Source: Streptomyces sp. NBS 14/10 | Lineage (GTDB): Bacteria; Actinomycetota; Actinomycetes; Streptomycetales; Streptomycetaceae | Direction of reading: 5' to 3' | Assembly (NCBI RefSeq): GCF_002224125.1 | Contig: NZ_NCSM01000057.1 | Span: 61,915 to 125,914 of the forward strand | Length of the DNA: 64,000 bases | In this document: positions 45,071 through 54,846 of the stretch, one piece after another | Position numbering within the stretch: position 1 is the first letter of the stretch | How the letters are laid out: the number at the start of each line of letters is the position of its first letter | Program-made: the position numbers and the translations under genes | The notes under the pieces: generated by a model | The model's database searches: none | What the model saw: the letters and a program-made list of their open reading frames with translations, nothing else | What the model was told of the DNA's origin: nothing

Positions 45071-45096
45071 CGCAGTAGTCAAATTTGACTACTGCG
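45071..45096. promoter_or_regulatory. Perfect 26-bp palindromic operator (PadR site 1)
   Basis: The palindrome is centred on TAGTCAAATTTGACTA and lies 25 bp before the TTG start of the ATPase gene, just ahead of its ribosome-binding site. Perfect two-fold symmetry over 26 bp, together with a near-copy at 45126-45143, marks a dimeric repressor site. Confidence 0.9.
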
Positions 45097-45125
45097 CGGC
45101 GGGAAAGGTACTCCCCGAACGGGGG

Positions 45126-45143
45126 CTAGTCAAACTTGATTAG
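45126..45143. promoter_or_regulatory. Second operator-like site (PadR site 2)
   Basis: CTAGTCAAACTTGATTAG matches the core of site 1 with one arm mismatch. It overlaps the padR stop codon (45140-45142). Centre-to-centre distance to site 1 is about 51 bp, about five helical turns, which allows cooperative binding. Confidence 0.75.
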
Positions 45144-45817
45144 TGACCATTCTGCTCAGCCTCGGTATCGCCCTCGCCACTCGGCGGCGCGCATGGCCCC
45201 TCGGCGCCGACCGCGCTCTCCACGCTGTCCATCAGCACGTCGACCGAGCGCTTCCCCTCGCCGGCCATCACATACGCCCCGCCCTCAAGCCGCTCGATCA
45301 ACCCGCGCGTCCACTGCGCCCCGCCGTCGGCCGAGTGCACCCAGAGCTTCATGATCTCGCCGATATGGCCCCAGGCGTCGGGGGTGGCCTCCGGGGGCAT
45401 CCAGTGCGCGGTGACCGCGGCCCGCCACTCCTCCAGGCCCGCGACCCGCTCCTTCAGCAGGGAGATCGCCTCGGCACGCGGAAGGTCGACGATAAAGCCC
45501 ACCCCGGCCGTCAGCTCGTCGATCTTCTGGTCATGGCGGACCAATGACTCGCGGAGCAGCCGGAAGTACTCCTCCTCCCCCGCGTCGGTCAGCTCGTACT
45601 CGGTGCGCGGCGGTCCGCCGGCCGTGCTCGGCGCGACGTCATGAGCGACCATCAGGCCTTGTTTGGCCATCTGCTTGAGCGCGTGGTAGATCGATCCGGG
45701 CTTGGCGTTGGACCACTCGTGGGCGCCCCAGAACTCCAGGTCGTTACGGACCTGGTAGCCATGGGCCCGCCCATGCTGGCGCACCGCCCCCAGCACCAGC
45801 AGCCGGATCGCTGACAT
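45140..45817 (-). CDS. PadR-family transcriptional regulator
   Basis: 225 residues. N-terminal winged helix (IRLLVLGAVRQHGRAHGYQVRNDL, then PGSIYHALKQMAKQGLM) and a C-terminal helical dimerisation domain (Vir-type subfamily). It lies directly upstream of the DrrAB-type exporter genes, and the two operator sites between padR and drrA are its likely targets. PadR proteins commonly release DNA when a substrate of the exporter binds. Confidence 0.92.
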   Translation of the reverse strand: MSAIRLLVLGAVRQHGRAHGYQVRNDLEFWGAHEWSNAKPGSIYHALKQMAKQGLMVAHDVAPSTAGGPPRTEYELTDAGEEEYFRLLRESLVRHDQKIDELTAGVGFIVDLPRAEAISLLKERVAGLEEWRAAVTAHWMPPEATPDAWGHIGEIMKLWVHSADGGAQWTRGLIERLEGGAYVMAGEGKRSVDVLMDSVESAVGAEGPCAPPSGEGDTEAEQNGH

Positions 45818-45959
45818 CGCCCGTCTTCTCTCCCTCCCGGACCCTCCGAGGGCCCGCCGCTGTCCAGGCTAGACGGCCCCCTCTCGACCGTGGTCAGCCC
45901 CATCCCGCCGGTAGCCGACCCTCTCCCCCCGCCACAAGCCAGTCCCCACGGCGTTTGGG

Positions 45960-46002
45960 TAGGCAGGACCTGGAGGCAAGGCCTGCTGGAGGCAGGGCCT
46001 AC
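45960..46002 (-). repeat. 16-bp repeat at response-regulator terminus
   Basis: Units 45987-46002 (with stop, 45999-46001) and 45971-45986, plus partial 45960-45970. On the coding strand, GTAGGCCCTGCCTCCA then GCAGGCCTTGCCTCCA. Confidence 0.85.
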
Positions 46003-46658
46003 GCCCGGAGGAACGTCAGGACCGCGAGGACGCGGCGGTGGGTGTCCTCGCCAGGCGGCAGATCGAGCTTGCCCAGGATGTTGCCGATGTGCTTGCCCAC
46101 CGCGGCCTCGGAGACGACCAACTCACGGGCGATGGCCGCATTGGACTTGCCCTCGGCCACCAGGGCCAGCACCTCCCGCTCACGCGAGGTGAGGCGGTCC
46201 AGGGGGTCGCGCCGGCGGCGGAACAGCTGCCGTACGACCTCCGGGTCGACGACCGTGCCGCCGTCGGCCACCCGGCGCAGCGCGTCCATGAACTCCTCGA
46301 CCTGCCCGACCCGGTCCTTGAGCAGATAGCCCACCGCCGTGCCGTCGCCGGAGTCCAGCAGCTCGGTCGCATAGGTCCGCTGCACATACTGGCTCAGCAC
46401 CAGGATCGGCAGCCCCGGCCGTTCCTTGCGCAGGGCGACCGCCGCCCGCAGCCCCTCGTCGCTCTGCCCCGGCGGCATCCGTACATCGGTGACCACCAGG
46501 TCCGGGGAGTGTTCGGCGACCGCGTCCCGCAGCGCGGGAGCGTTGCCGACGGCCGCGGCGACCTCGTGCCCGAAGCGGGCCAGCAGCCCCACCAGACCCT
46601 CACGCAGCAGCACGCTGTCCTCGGCCAGGACTAGCCGAAGACTTCGATCGGCTCGCAC
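45999..46658 (-). CDS. LuxR-type response regulator
   Basis: 219 residues from GTG 46658, overlapping the kinase gene by 28 bp. Receiver: VLAEDS acidic pocket, phospho-acceptor Asp in [11 protein letters not shown], Lys in YLLKDR. C-terminal LuxR helix-turn-helix: [18 protein letters not shown], then [21 protein letters not shown]. Downstream partner of the kinase. The divergent ABC transporter genes at 48.1 kb are probable targets. Confidence 0.92.
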   Translation of the reverse strand: MRADRSLRLVLAEDSVLLREGLVGLLARFGHEVAAAVGNAPALRDAVAEHSPDLVVTDVRMPPGQSDEGLRAAVALRKERPGLPILVLSQYVQRTYATELLDSGDGTAVGYLLKDRVGQVEEFMDALRRVADGGTVVDPEVVRQLFRRRRDPLDRLTSREREVLALVAEGKSNAAIARELVVSEAAVGKHIGNILGKLDLPPGEDTHRRVLAVLTFLRA

Positions 46659-47941
46659 GGTATCTCCACGGTCAGAATCGTCGGCCCGCCGGGCGGGCTG
46701 GAAAGCCTCAGTGTCCCATCGAGCGCCGCCACCCGGTCCGAAAGCCCGGTCAGCCCGCTGCCTCCTGCCCGGCCTCCCGAGCCGCCCGGCAGCAGGACCG
46801 CACCACCCACCCCGTCGTCCAGGACGGTTACGAACAGCGAGCCCTCCCGTACCTCGGCCCCGACCTCGGCCAGCCCCGCCGCGCTGTGCTTGGCGACATT
46901 GGCCAGCGCCTCGCAGACCACGAAGTACGCGGCCTTCTCGACCGGTTCGGGCAGCCGCCCCAGCCCTGAGGCGTTCACCAGAACGGGGACCGGCGAACGG
47001 TCGGCGGCGTCCCCCAGCGCCGCCTCCAGGCCCCGGTCGGCCAACACCTGGGGGTGTATTCCATGAATCAACTCCCTCAGCTCCGCCAGCACCTTGCCCG
47101 CCTCGCCATGCGCCTTGGCGAGCTGGTCGGCCAGCGGCCCCGGCGGGGCGTCCAGCCGCGCCAGGCCCAGCGTCATGGTCAGCGCCACCAGCCGCTGCTG
47201 GGCGCCGTCGTGCAGATCCCGCTCTATGCGCCGGCGCTCCGCCTCAAAGGCATGCACCAGCCGGGCACGCGACCGGGCCACCTCCCCGAGCTCCTCGCGC
47301 AGCTCTCCCTCGGGGCCCACGAGGAGCACATGGGCGAACGCGGCGCGCAGCGCGGCGAAGACACCCAGGCAGTAGAGGCCAACCGGCAACAGCAGCACCC
47401 CCGCCAGGAACCACGCGGACGCCTCGGGATAGGAGGTGACCGACCAGTACTTGAGGGCCTGGGCCTGGCCGCCGCCGTCCAGAGCCAGCAGTATCGGAGT
47501 GGCCATCATCGCCAAGGACGCCCCCAGCGCTCCCAGCAGGGCCAACGCGTCCGCCACCCACAGGCCGAAGGCGAACAGCACCGTGTACGCCAGCTCGTAC
47601 CAGGTCGTCCGCTCCTGATACCGCACGCGCGCCCAGGCGAGGAGCCCCGGCTCGTCCGGTGTGCGGTGCGGGTTGCGGACCGGGCTGTTGTCCACCAGCC
47701 GCAGCCGGCGGCGCTCGATCGCGCCGACCGGCACCCCGGCCAGCCCCAGCGCGACCAGCACCGGCAGCCCGATCACGAGGATCGTCAACGCCCCGCCGAC
47801 CAGGGCGACGGCGACGATGCCGAGCAGCGCGAGCGCCCCGACGGGCGCGCTGCTCATCAGATACAGCACCGCGCGCCAGGGCCAGGCGGATCGCAGATAG
47901 CCGGGCTGATACAGCGCCTGCCGGACATTTCGTGTGGACAT
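46631..47941 (-). CDS. Sensor histidine kinase (HisKA_3 family)
   Basis: 436 residues from ATG 47941. N-terminal sensor with several helices (about 25-75 and 110-215). Phospho-acceptor His in [19 protein letters not shown], HATPase domain with N-box [11 protein letters not shown]1 DDGVGGA and G2 GLTGLSDRV. Coupled to the LuxR-type regulator by overlap. Divergent from a MacB-like exporter, an arrangement used in antimicrobial-peptide or envelope-stress detoxification modules. Confidence 0.92.
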   Translation of the reverse strand: MSTRNVRQALYQPGYLRSAWPWRAVLYLMSSAPVGALALLGIVAVALVGGALTILVIGLPVLVALGLAGVPVGAIERRRLRLVDNSPVRNPHRTPDEPGLLAWARVRYQERTTWYELAYTVLFAFGLWVADALALLGALGASLAMMATPILLALDGGGQAQALKYWSVTSYPEASAWFLAGVLLLPVGLYCLGVFAALRAAFAHVLLVGPEGELREELGEVARSRARLVHAFEAERRRIERDLHDGAQQRLVALTMTLGLARLDAPPGPLADQLAKAHGEAGKVLAELRELIHGIHPQVLADRGLEAALGDAADRSPVPVLVNASGLGRLPEPVEKAAYFVVCEALANVAKHSAAGLAEVGAEVREGSLFVTVLDDGVGGAVLLPGGSGGRAGGSGLTGLSDRVAALDGTLRLSSPPGGPTILTVEIPCEPIEVFG

Positions 47942-48073
47942 GCAAGAACGGTACGGTCCGGCACCCCTCGCCACAGTCGGTCCAGTAGGCGTCTTGGGGG
48001 TATGGCTGGCCATACCCCGGAACTATGCCCAGTGGTCGTGAACGGGCGGGCCGGGGCCGGTTGTCTGGAAGGC

Positions 48074-48832
48074 ATGACACGAACTGATCTGGACACCGCG
48101 GCGGTCCGGCTCTCGCGGGTGAGCCGGCGCTATGACTCAGGCTCCGGAGCGGGCGGGGTGACGGCGCTCGACGACGTCAGCCTCTCCTTTCCCGCGGGGA
48201 GCTTCACCGCGGTCATGGGCCCCTCCGGCTCCGGCAAGTCCACGCTTCTGCAGTGCGCGGCGGGCCTGGACCGGCCCGACTCCGGCTCGGTGTCGGTCGG
48301 CGGCACCCCGCTGGAGGGGCTGAGCCAGACCCGGCTGACGCGGCTGCGCCGGGAGCGGATCGGCTTCGTCTTCCAGTCCTTCAATCTGCTGCCCTCGCTG
48401 ACCGCCGCGCAGAACGTGGCCCTGCCGCTGCGGCTGGCCGGCCGCGCCCCCGCGCGCGCGGAGATACAGGAGGCGCTGGCCCGGGTGGGGCTGGCGGACC
48501 GGGCCGGACACCGGCCCAGTCAGCTGTCGGGCGGCCAGCAGCAGCGGGTGGCGCTCGCCCGTGCCCTGATCACCCGGCCCCAGGTGCTGTTCGGCGATGA
48601 GCCGACCGGCGCCCTGGACTCCGCCACCAGCCGCGATGTCCTGCGGCTGCTCCGGGAGCTGGTCGACGCCGAGCGGCAGACCGTCGTCATGGTCACCCAT
48701 GACCCGGTGGCCGCCTCGTATGCCGACCGGGTGGTCTTCCTCGTCGACGGGCGGGTGAGCGGAGAGCTCCAGCAGCCGACCGCCGAGCAGGTGTCCGCCC
48801 GGATGACGCGGCTGGAGACGGTCCCGTGCTGA
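48074..48832 (+). CDS. MacB/LolD-type ABC transporter ATPase
   Basis: 252 residues. Walker A GPSGSGKST, Q-loop VFQSFNLLPSLTA, signature LSGGQQQRVALARAL, Walker B VLFGDEPTGALD, switch His in MVTHDPVAA. The FNLLP segment is typical of ATPases paired with FtsX-like permeases. Overlaps the permease gene by 7 bp. Confidence 0.93.
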   Translation: MTRTDLDTAAVRLSRVSRRYDSGSGAGGVTALDDVSLSFPAGSFTAVMGPSGSGKSTLLQCAAGLDRPDSGSVSVGGTPLEGLSQTRLTRLRRERIGFVFQSFNLLPSLTAAQNVALPLRLAGRAPARAEIQEALARVGLADRAGHRPSQLSGGQQQRVALARALITRPQVLFGDEPTGALDSATSRDVLRLLRELVDAERQTVVMVTHDPVAASYADRVVFLVDGRVSGELQQPTAEQVSARMTRLETVPC

Positions 48833-51297
48833 GGATGACGCTCGGCGGTCTGCGGACCCGATGGATCACACTCGTCGGCACATTTGTCGCGCTGGGCCTC
48901 GGGGTCGCGCTGATCGCCACCATGTGCCTGGCTCTGGCTTCCACGCTGGACGCCCCCCGGCAGGGCCCGGAGCGGTTCGCCGCCGCGCCCGTGGTGGTGC
49001 GCGGCGCCGACACCCTCACCGTTCCCGTACGACGCGGCCCGGACACCGAGAAGGTGTCGGCGCCGCTGGCCCACCCCCGCCCGGTGCCGCCCGAGCTGGT
49101 GGCCCGGCTCGGGCGGCTGGGCCCCGTGACACCGGACCGCACCTTCCCCGTGCGCTCGGCCGCGCTCCCCCAGGGCACCGTCGGCCACCCCTGGTCCGCC
49201 GCGGCCTTCACCCCGTACCGGCTGACCGCCGGGCGGGCGCCGCACAAGGCCGCGGAAGTGGTCGTCGCGGGGAGCGAGGTGAAGGCCGGCGACCGGATCC
49301 GCGTCGGGACCGCTTCGGGGGACCAGACCCGCGTCGTGGTGGGCACGGTCCCCAGGTCGGCCTTCGAGAGCGCGGTGTTCTTCACCGACGACGAGGCCGC
49401 CCGCCTCTCGCCCCGGATCGACGCGCTGGTGGTACGCGCCCCCGCCGCCGAAGTACGCGAGGCGGTGGCGGGGACGGCCGGGGTGCGGGTCCTCACCGGC
49501 GCGGACCGGCGGCGGGCCGACCCCGATCCGGACCGCGACAGCCGGGCCCTGCTCACGGTCAACGCGCTGCTCGGCACTGCGGCCGGGGTGACCGGCTTCG
49601 TCTCCGTCTTCGTGGTCGCCTCCACCTTCGCCTTCGCGGTGGCCCAGCGGCGCCGGGAGTTCGGCCTGCTGCGCATGGCGGGGGCCACCCCCGGCCAGCT
49701 CAGGCGGGTGGTCCTCGCGGAGGCAGCGGTGGTGGGGGTGCTCGCCTCGGCCGCGGGCTGCGCGCTGGGGACCTGGGGCGCGCCATGGCTCGCGCGCCGG
49801 CTGGTGGAGGGCGGGGTGGCGCCCGAATGGTTCACCGTCGGCGATCACTTCTGGCCGCTTCCCGTGGCCTTCTCGACCGGCCTGCTGGTGGCGCTCGCGG
49901 GGGTGTGGGCCGCGGCGCGGCGTGCCGGGCGGGTCGAGCCGGCCGAGGCGCTGCGCGAGGCCGCCGTGGACAGCCGGACCATGCCGCTCACCCGACGGCT
50001 GCTGGGCGCCGGGCTACTGATGGCCGGGGTGGCGACGCTGGGGTGGACGCTGGCCGACGACCCGGGAGCGCTGCTCAAGCGGAAGACCTACACCACCGAG
50101 CCCATGGTGCTGATCACCGCGGTCGGCCTGCTGGCGCCCCTGCTGGTACGGCCGGTGGTGCGGGCGCTGGGCCGGCTGCCGGCCCGGCTGCCCGGTGCGA
50201 CGGGGATCCTGGCCCGGGAAAGCGCCTCGGCCGGGGTGCGACGGACCGCGTCCGTCGCCGCGCCGGTGCTGATCACGGTCGCGCTCACCGGATCCCTGCT
50301 GGGCGCGGCCGCGACGGTGAGCCAGGCGAAGGCGGCCGAGCTGCGCGCCCAGACCCGCGCCGACTTCGTGGTCAGCGCGGGGGCGGGCTCCGAGGGGCTG
50401 AGCGCGGGCGCGGTGCGGCGGGTGTCCGATGTCCCTGGGGCGCTGGTGTCCGCGTCCGCGACCACCGCCGTGTTCTTCCGTGACGGAGAGTCGGCACTGG
50501 TCAAGTCGGCGGCGCAGGCGGTGGATCCGGCGCGGCTCGCGGCCGTCGGGCGGCTGCCCGTGGTCTCCGGCTCGGTCCGTGACCTGGACGACCGGGGCAT
50601 CGTGGTGAACGAGGAATGGGAGCGGCCCACGGTCGGCCGCCGGGTCACCGTCTGGCTGGGCGACGGCCGGAAGGCGACGCTGCGGATCGTCGCCGTCCTG
50701 CGGACCGGCACCGGCGACAACGGCGCGTATGTCACCTGGCGGAACGCGCGCGGCGCCGCGGTGGACCGGATCGAGGTGCGGCTGCGGCCCGGGGCCGACG
50801 CGGCCGCCGTCGCCGAGGGGTTGCGGGCGGCGGTGCGGTCGGAGGGCGGGCGGGTGCTCACCCGGGACGCCTGGGTGGCGGCCGTCCATCCCCGGACGAG
50901 TCCACAGACCCGGCTGGGCCTGCTGGTGGTGGTCGGCATCGCCCTGGTCTACGCGGGCATTGCGCTCGCCGGGACGCTGGTCATGGCCACCTCCGACCGA
51001 ATACCCGAGCTGAGGGCTCTGCGGCTGGCCGGGGCCACCACCTTCCAGGTGCTGCGGGCCGTGGCGGCGGAGGGGCTGCTGACCGTGGCCGTGGGCGCGC
51101 TGCTCGGGGCGGCGGTGGCCGGGGTCCAACTGCTCGGTCTGTGGGGTGCGCTGGGGCGACTGTCGGTCCCGGCCTCGCTCGCGGTGCCCTGGGGCGAGGT
51201 GGGCGCGGCGGTGGCCGCCTGCGCGCTGCTGGCGGTGGTCTCCTCCGTCCTGCCCGCCTGGTGCGCGCTGCGGCCCCGGCTCACCCCGCGGCGGTGA
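48826..51297 (+). CDS. FtsX-like ABC permease
   Basis: 823 residues from GTG 48826; ATG 48835 is an alternative. N-terminal helix, a large extracellular domain (about 45-240), an FtsX three-helix block (about 245-365), a further helix pair, a second extracellular domain and a final FtsX block (about 700-815). This duplicated plan matches BceB-related and MacB-like mechanotransmission exporters. Likely target of the divergent two-component system. Confidence 0.9.
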   Translation: MLRMTLGGLRTRWITLVGTFVALGLGVALIATMCLALASTLDAPRQGPERFAAAPVVVRGADTLTVPVRRGPDTEKVSAPLAHPRPVPPELVARLGRLGPVTPDRTFPVRSAALPQGTVGHPWSAAAFTPYRLTAGRAPHKAAEVVVAGSEVKAGDRIRVGTASGDQTRVVVGTVPRSAFESAVFFTDDEAARLSPRIDALVVRAPAAEVREAVAGTAGVRVLTGADRRRADPDPDRDSRALLTVNALLGTAAGVTGFVSVFVVASTFAFAVAQRRREFGLLRMAGATPGQLRRVVLAEAAVVGVLASAAGCALGTWGAPWLARRLVEGGVAPEWFTVGDHFWPLPVAFSTGLLVALAGVWAAARRAGRVEPAEALREAAVDSRTMPLTRRLLGAGLLMAGVATLGWTLADDPGALLKRKTYTTEPMVLITAVGLLAPLLVRPVVRALGRLPARLPGATGILARESASAGVRRTASVAAPVLITVALTGSLLGAAATVSQAKAAELRAQTRADFVVSAGAGSEGLSAGAVRRVSDVPGALVSASATTAVFFRDGESALVKSAAQAVDPARLAAVGRLPVVSGSVRDLDDRGIVVNEEWERPTVGRRVTVWLGDGRKATLRIVAVLRTGTGDNGAYVTWRNARGAAVDRIEVRLRPGADAAAVAEGLRAAVRSEGGRVLTRDAWVAAVHPRTSPQTRLGLLVVVGIALVYAGIALAGTLVMATSDRIPELRALRLAGATTFQVLRAVAAEGLLTVAVGALLGAAVAGVQLLGLWGALGRLSVPASLAVPWGEVGAAVAACALLAVVSSVLPAWCALRPRLTPRR

Positions 51298-51335
51298 GCC
51301 GGTCGCCCTCCCGGGCAGTTGCCTCCGACCGGAGC

Positions 51336-51462
51336 GACTACCCCCGATCGGCTGCCCCGGCCTGCTACACCCCGACCTGCTACGGCCCCCGCCTGCTACA
51401 CCCCGAACTGCTACACCCCCGTCGGCTACACCCCGGCCTGCTACACCCCCGGCGGCTACTGC
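51336..51462 (-). repeat. Stop-bearing GTAGC array behind DinB gene
   Basis: About eight degenerate 13-17-bp units with core CTGCTACACCCCG on the plus strand. On the coding strand each holds GTAG, so TAG recurs. The DinB stop (51456-51458) lies in the first unit. It fills almost the whole gap to the convergent permease gene. Confidence 0.9.
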
Positions 51463-52001
51463 TCCGCCGCGACCTCGTCGATGAGCTCGAAGGCGGTCTT
51501 GCCGTCGATGGTCTCGCGGACGATGTCGGCGTGGCCGGCGTGGCGGGCGAACTCCTGGATCAAGGTGAGCAGCAGGAAGCGCATGGAGCGCTTACTGCCC
51601 TCGGGGAACCACGGCGCCGGGGGCAACGGGAAGGTTACGTTCAGGTCGGGCAGCGAGCGGATGAACTTCTCGGTCTCGGCCGCCACCTCGTCCCAGAAGG
51701 CCAGCACCTCCTTGACCGTCGCCCGCCCCTCCTCGGGCTCGAAGCCCATGTTCCAGTTGGAGTGGTCGCGCGGGATGGCGTGCGGCACCTGCTTGGCGTC
51801 CTCGACCCAGCTCTGCTCGACCTCGGCGACATGCTTGAGCACGGCGAACAGCGACAGCTCGCTCGCCGACGGCTTGAGAAGCGCCTGCTCGTCGGTGAGG
51901 CCGTGCAGCGTCCGGCGGACGGCGCCGCGCTGGGCGTCGAGGAAGCCCAGAAGGGCTCCGGCCTCGTCGCCGTGGGCTTCCTGGTTCACCAGAGTGGGCA
52001 T
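51456..52001 (-). CDS. DinB/DUF664-like protein
   Basis: 181 residues from ATG 52001, with GGAAGGCGG upstream. Four-helix DinB fold; candidate metal ligands are the His in VLKHVAEVEQSW and the two in FARHAGHADIVRE. Related actinomycete proteins are mycothiol- or bacillithiol-dependent transferases, so a thiol-dependent detoxification role is plausible. Exact substrate unknown. Confidence 0.82.
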   Translation of the reverse strand: MPTLVNQEAHGDEAGALLGFLDAQRGAVRRTLHGLTDEQALLKPSASELSLFAVLKHVAEVEQSWVEDAKQVPHAIPRDHSNWNMGFEPEEGRATVKEVLAFWDEVAAETEKFIRSLPDLNVTFPLPPAPWFPEGSKRSMRFLLLTLIQEFARHAGHADIVRETIDGKTAFELIDEVAAEQ

Positions 52002-52114
52002 GGGTCCGCCTTCCATCGGTCCATCGGGAGTTCCGTCTCCCGATGTCTCCGACACTACGGACCCTTGCGGTCAGCCTTTGTCCTCAACGACACGTCAACC
52101 AACCACACCGCAGC

Positions 52115-53572
52115 TCAGAACGGGAACTGACTGCGGCCGTACTGAATGGAGATCCACTTGGTGGTGGTGAAGTCCTCGACGAAGGAGTCGCCGTTGAGCC
52201 GTCCGAGCCCGGAGTTCCCCTCTCCGCCGAAGGGCACGATCGGCTCGTCGTGGACCGTGCTGTCGTTGACGTGGATCATGCCGGTGCGCACGCGCTTGGC
52301 GAAGCTCACCCCGCGCTCGATATCGCCGGTGTGCACGGCGCCGCTCAGCCCGTACTCCGTGGCGTTGGCGAGCCGGATGGCGTCCTCGTCCCCGTCGAAG
52401 GGGATCAGCAGGACCACCGGGCCGAAGATCTCCTGGCTGAGGATCGCGGCGTCCTCCGCGACCCCGGTGAGCACACTGGGGGCGACGAGGGTGCCCTCGG
52501 TCCGGCCGCGCACCAGCGCGGTGGCGCCCTCGGCGACGGCCTGGTCGACGAGGGAGCTGATGGCCTCGGCCTGGCCCTCGTTGATCAGCGGGCCGATATG
52601 TGTCGTCAGGTCACTCGGGTCGCCGACCCTCAGCGACTCGACCTTGGCCACGAACTTCTCGGTGAACTCGCGCTCGATCCGGCGGTCCACGAGCACCCGG
52701 TTCGCGGCCATACAGACCTGGCCCTGGTGGACGAAGCGGCTGAAGACGGCGGCGTTCACCGCGTAGTCCACATCGGCGTCGTCGAGGACGACCAGGGCGC
52801 TGTTGCCGCCCAGTTCCAGGATGGAGCGCTTGAAGTGGGAGGCCGCGACGGTGGCGACATGGCGGCCGACCTTGTCCGAGCCGGTGAAGGAGATGACCTT
52901 CGGCACCGGGTGCTCGATCAGGGCGTCACCGATCTCGGCGATGTCGGTGACCACCACATTGAGCAGCCCGGCGGGCAGCCCGGCGTCCTCGAAGACCTTG
53001 GCGACCAGCCCGCCACCGCAGATCGGAGTGTTCTGATGCGGTTTGAGCACGACGGAGTTGCCCAGCGCGAGCGCCGGGGCGACCGACTTGATCGACAGCA
53101 GAAAGGGGAAGTTGAACGGGCTGATGACCCCGACCACACCGACCGGCAGCCGGTAGAGGCGGTTCTCCTTGCCGTCGACCGGCGAGGGCAGGATGCGCCC
53201 CTCGGGCCGCAGCGCCAGCTGGATCGACTCGCGAAGGAACTCCTTGGCGAGGTGCAGCTCGAACCCCGCCTTCACATGCGTGCCACCGCACTCCGCGATG
53301 ATCGCCTCCGTGAGCTCCTTCTCACGGTCCTCGATGATCCGCAGGGCCCGCTCGAAGACCAGGCGCCGGGTGTACGGATTGGTACCGCCCCACTCCGGCT
53401 GCGCCCGCTCGGCGGCGCGGTAGGCCAGGTCGATCTCCTGGACGGTGGCCACGGTGATGGAGGCGAGCTTCTCCCCGTTATAGGGGTTGAAATCGACGAT
53501 GTCCCAGGAACCGCTGCCGGTCCGCCACTCACCATCGATGTACTGAAAGGCCAGCTCGGAGAAGTAGGACAT
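52115..53572 (-). CDS. NAD(P)-dependent aldehyde dehydrogenase
   Basis: 485 residues. Catalytic Cys in RFVHQGQVCMAANR (near residue 278), general-base Glu in LELGGNS, cofactor segment ISFTGSDKVGR and EIFGPV. Most like benzaldehyde/vanillin-type dehydrogenases in overall pattern (inference). No gene for a companion enzyme lies beside it. Ordinary start at ATG 53572. Confidence 0.93.
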   Translation of the reverse strand: MSYFSELAFQYIDGEWRTGSGSWDIVDFNPYNGEKLASITVATVQEIDLAYRAAERAQPEWGGTNPYTRRLVFERALRIIEDREKELTEAIIAECGGTHVKAGFELHLAKEFLRESIQLALRPEGRILPSPVDGKENRLYRLPVGVVGVISPFNFPFLLSIKSVAPALALGNSVVLKPHQNTPICGGGLVAKVFEDAGLPAGLLNVVVTDIAEIGDALIEHPVPKVISFTGSDKVGRHVATVAASHFKRSILELGGNSALVVLDDADVDYAVNAAVFSRFVHQGQVCMAANRVLVDRRIEREFTEKFVAKVESLRVGDPSDLTTHIGPLINEGQAEAISSLVDQAVAEGATALVRGRTEGTLVAPSVLTGVAEDAAILSQEIFGPVVLLIPFDGDEDAIRLANATEYGLSGAVHTGDIERGVSFAKRVRTGMIHVNDSTVHDEPIVPFGGEGNSGLGRLNGDSFVEDFTTTKWISIQYGRSQFPF

Positions 53573-53683
53573 GCCATCCCTATCTGGAGGACGGGGCGCC
53601 GTTCAACGACACCGCGTACGCGTGGGGGATTGCTGACAGAACATGTATTGCTGACAGAACGTCATCTTACTGGCGTGTCAAGG

Positions 53684-54541
53684 TCATTGAAGGAGGCCCC
53701 GCAGCAAGTCACGGCTCTTTTCCACGGACAGGCTGTCCTCGCTCAGCCGCTCCAACACCCGCCGGTACTGCCCCACTTCCTCGGGTTTGTCGAGGTAGAG
53801 CGCGCTGGTCAGCTGTTCCAGATAGACGATGTCCGGCAGGTCGGACTCGGGAAAGCGCAGCAGGGTGAACGCACCGCTCTCCCCGGCGTGTCCGCCGAAG
53901 GAGAAGGGCATCACCTGGAGCGTGACATTGGGCTGCTCGGAGACCGTGATGAGGTGCTGGATCTGGGCCCGCATCACGGCCTGTCCGCCGTAGGGCCGGT
54001 GCAGCGCCGCCTCGTCGATCACCACCTGAAAGGCCGGCCCCCGCTCGGAGACCAGCAGTTTCTGCCGCTCCAGCCGCAGCGCGACCCGGCGGTCCACCTC
54101 GGAGTGGCAGGCCTGCGGCTGACCGCGGGTGACGACGGCGTGGGCATAGCCCTCGGTCTGCAGCAGACCGTGTACGAACTGCACCTCGTAGCAGGAGATA
54201 TGCGAGGCGGCGCCCTCCAGACCGACATAGGTCTGGAACCAGCTCGGCAGCACATCGCCGTAACTGTGCCACCAGCCCGCGACATTGGCCTCGCGCGCCA
54301 GACCCAGCAGGGACGCGCGCTCGGTCTCGTCCGCGACCCCATAGAGCGTGAGCAGGTCCTCGATGTCGCGCGCCTTGAAGCTCACCCGGCCCAACTCCAT
54401 CCGGCTGATCTTGGATTCGGAGGCCCGGATGGAATAACCAGCCGCTTCCCGCGTGATACCACGGGACTCGCGCAACCGCCTGAGCTGAGAGCCCAGGAGA
54501 ATCCGGCGCACCACCGATCCGCTCGACTCGCTAGCGCTCAT
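53684..54541 (-). CDS. XRE-family regulator with DUF5753 (WhiJ type)
   Basis: 285 residues from ATG 54541. Helix-turn-helix at residues 15-70 (LRRLRESRGITREAAGYSIRASESKISRMELG in parts) and C-terminal DUF5753 (GWWHSYGDVLPSWFQTYVGLE, then FVHGLLQTEGYA, and a tail LEQLTSALYLDKPEEV). Divergent from a HATPase gene and near a DUF397 gene: the three-part set typical of Streptomyces WhiJ-like regulatory systems. Probably controls its neighbours through the GCACGTGC sites in the 305-bp gap. Confidence 0.9.
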   Translation of the reverse strand: MSASESSGSVVRRILLGSQLRRLRESRGITREAAGYSIRASESKISRMELGRVSFKARDIEDLLTLYGVADETERASLLGLAREANVAGWWHSYGDVLPSWFQTYVGLEGAASHISCYEVQFVHGLLQTEGYAHAVVTRGQPQACHSEVDRRVALRLERQKLLVSERGPAFQVVIDEAALHRPYGGQAVMRAQIQHLITVSEQPNVTLQVMPFSFGGHAGESGAFTLLRFPESDLPDIVYLEQLTSALYLDKPEEVGQYRRVLERLSEDSLSVEKSRDLLRGLLQ

Positions 54542-54846
54542 GTCTGCGACCCTCCCTGTACGGAACGCACCCTTCCGAAGGCGACCCCCGCAGCCCTGAG
54601 GCCGAAGTCTGCCACTATTCGGGCTCCGCCCTGTGCACATGTCGTTACTCAAGTGTGAGACGTACGCAAGAGGACGTAGGGAGAATCTGTGTCGAAGTTG
54701 GGTACATGGCCCCAAAAAAATCTGCGTGCACGTGCATCTGCCCTTGCATCCGTTGTGCGCATTCGGAACCATAGGTCTTGCGCACGTGCAAGCTCGTACG
54801 AGATCTGGCCAGGATTCGTCAGGGCCACGGATGCAGGAGTGCTCGC
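54542..54846. promoter_or_regulatory. Divergent control region with GCACGTGC palindromes
   Basis: This 305-bp gap holds no gene. TGCACGTGCA lies at 54727-54736, within the 16-mer GTGCACGTGCATCTGC (54726-54741), and CGCACGTGCA at 54781-54790. An A-run (54714-54720) precedes them. The same 16-mer, on the other strand, is upstream of the DUF397 gene at 57060-57075. Confidence 0.7.

Noticed and set aside
52043..54658. 871-codon plus-strand open frame
   Set aside because: Fully antisense to the aldehyde dehydrogenase and XRE genes, whose motifs are clear; no start context or family.
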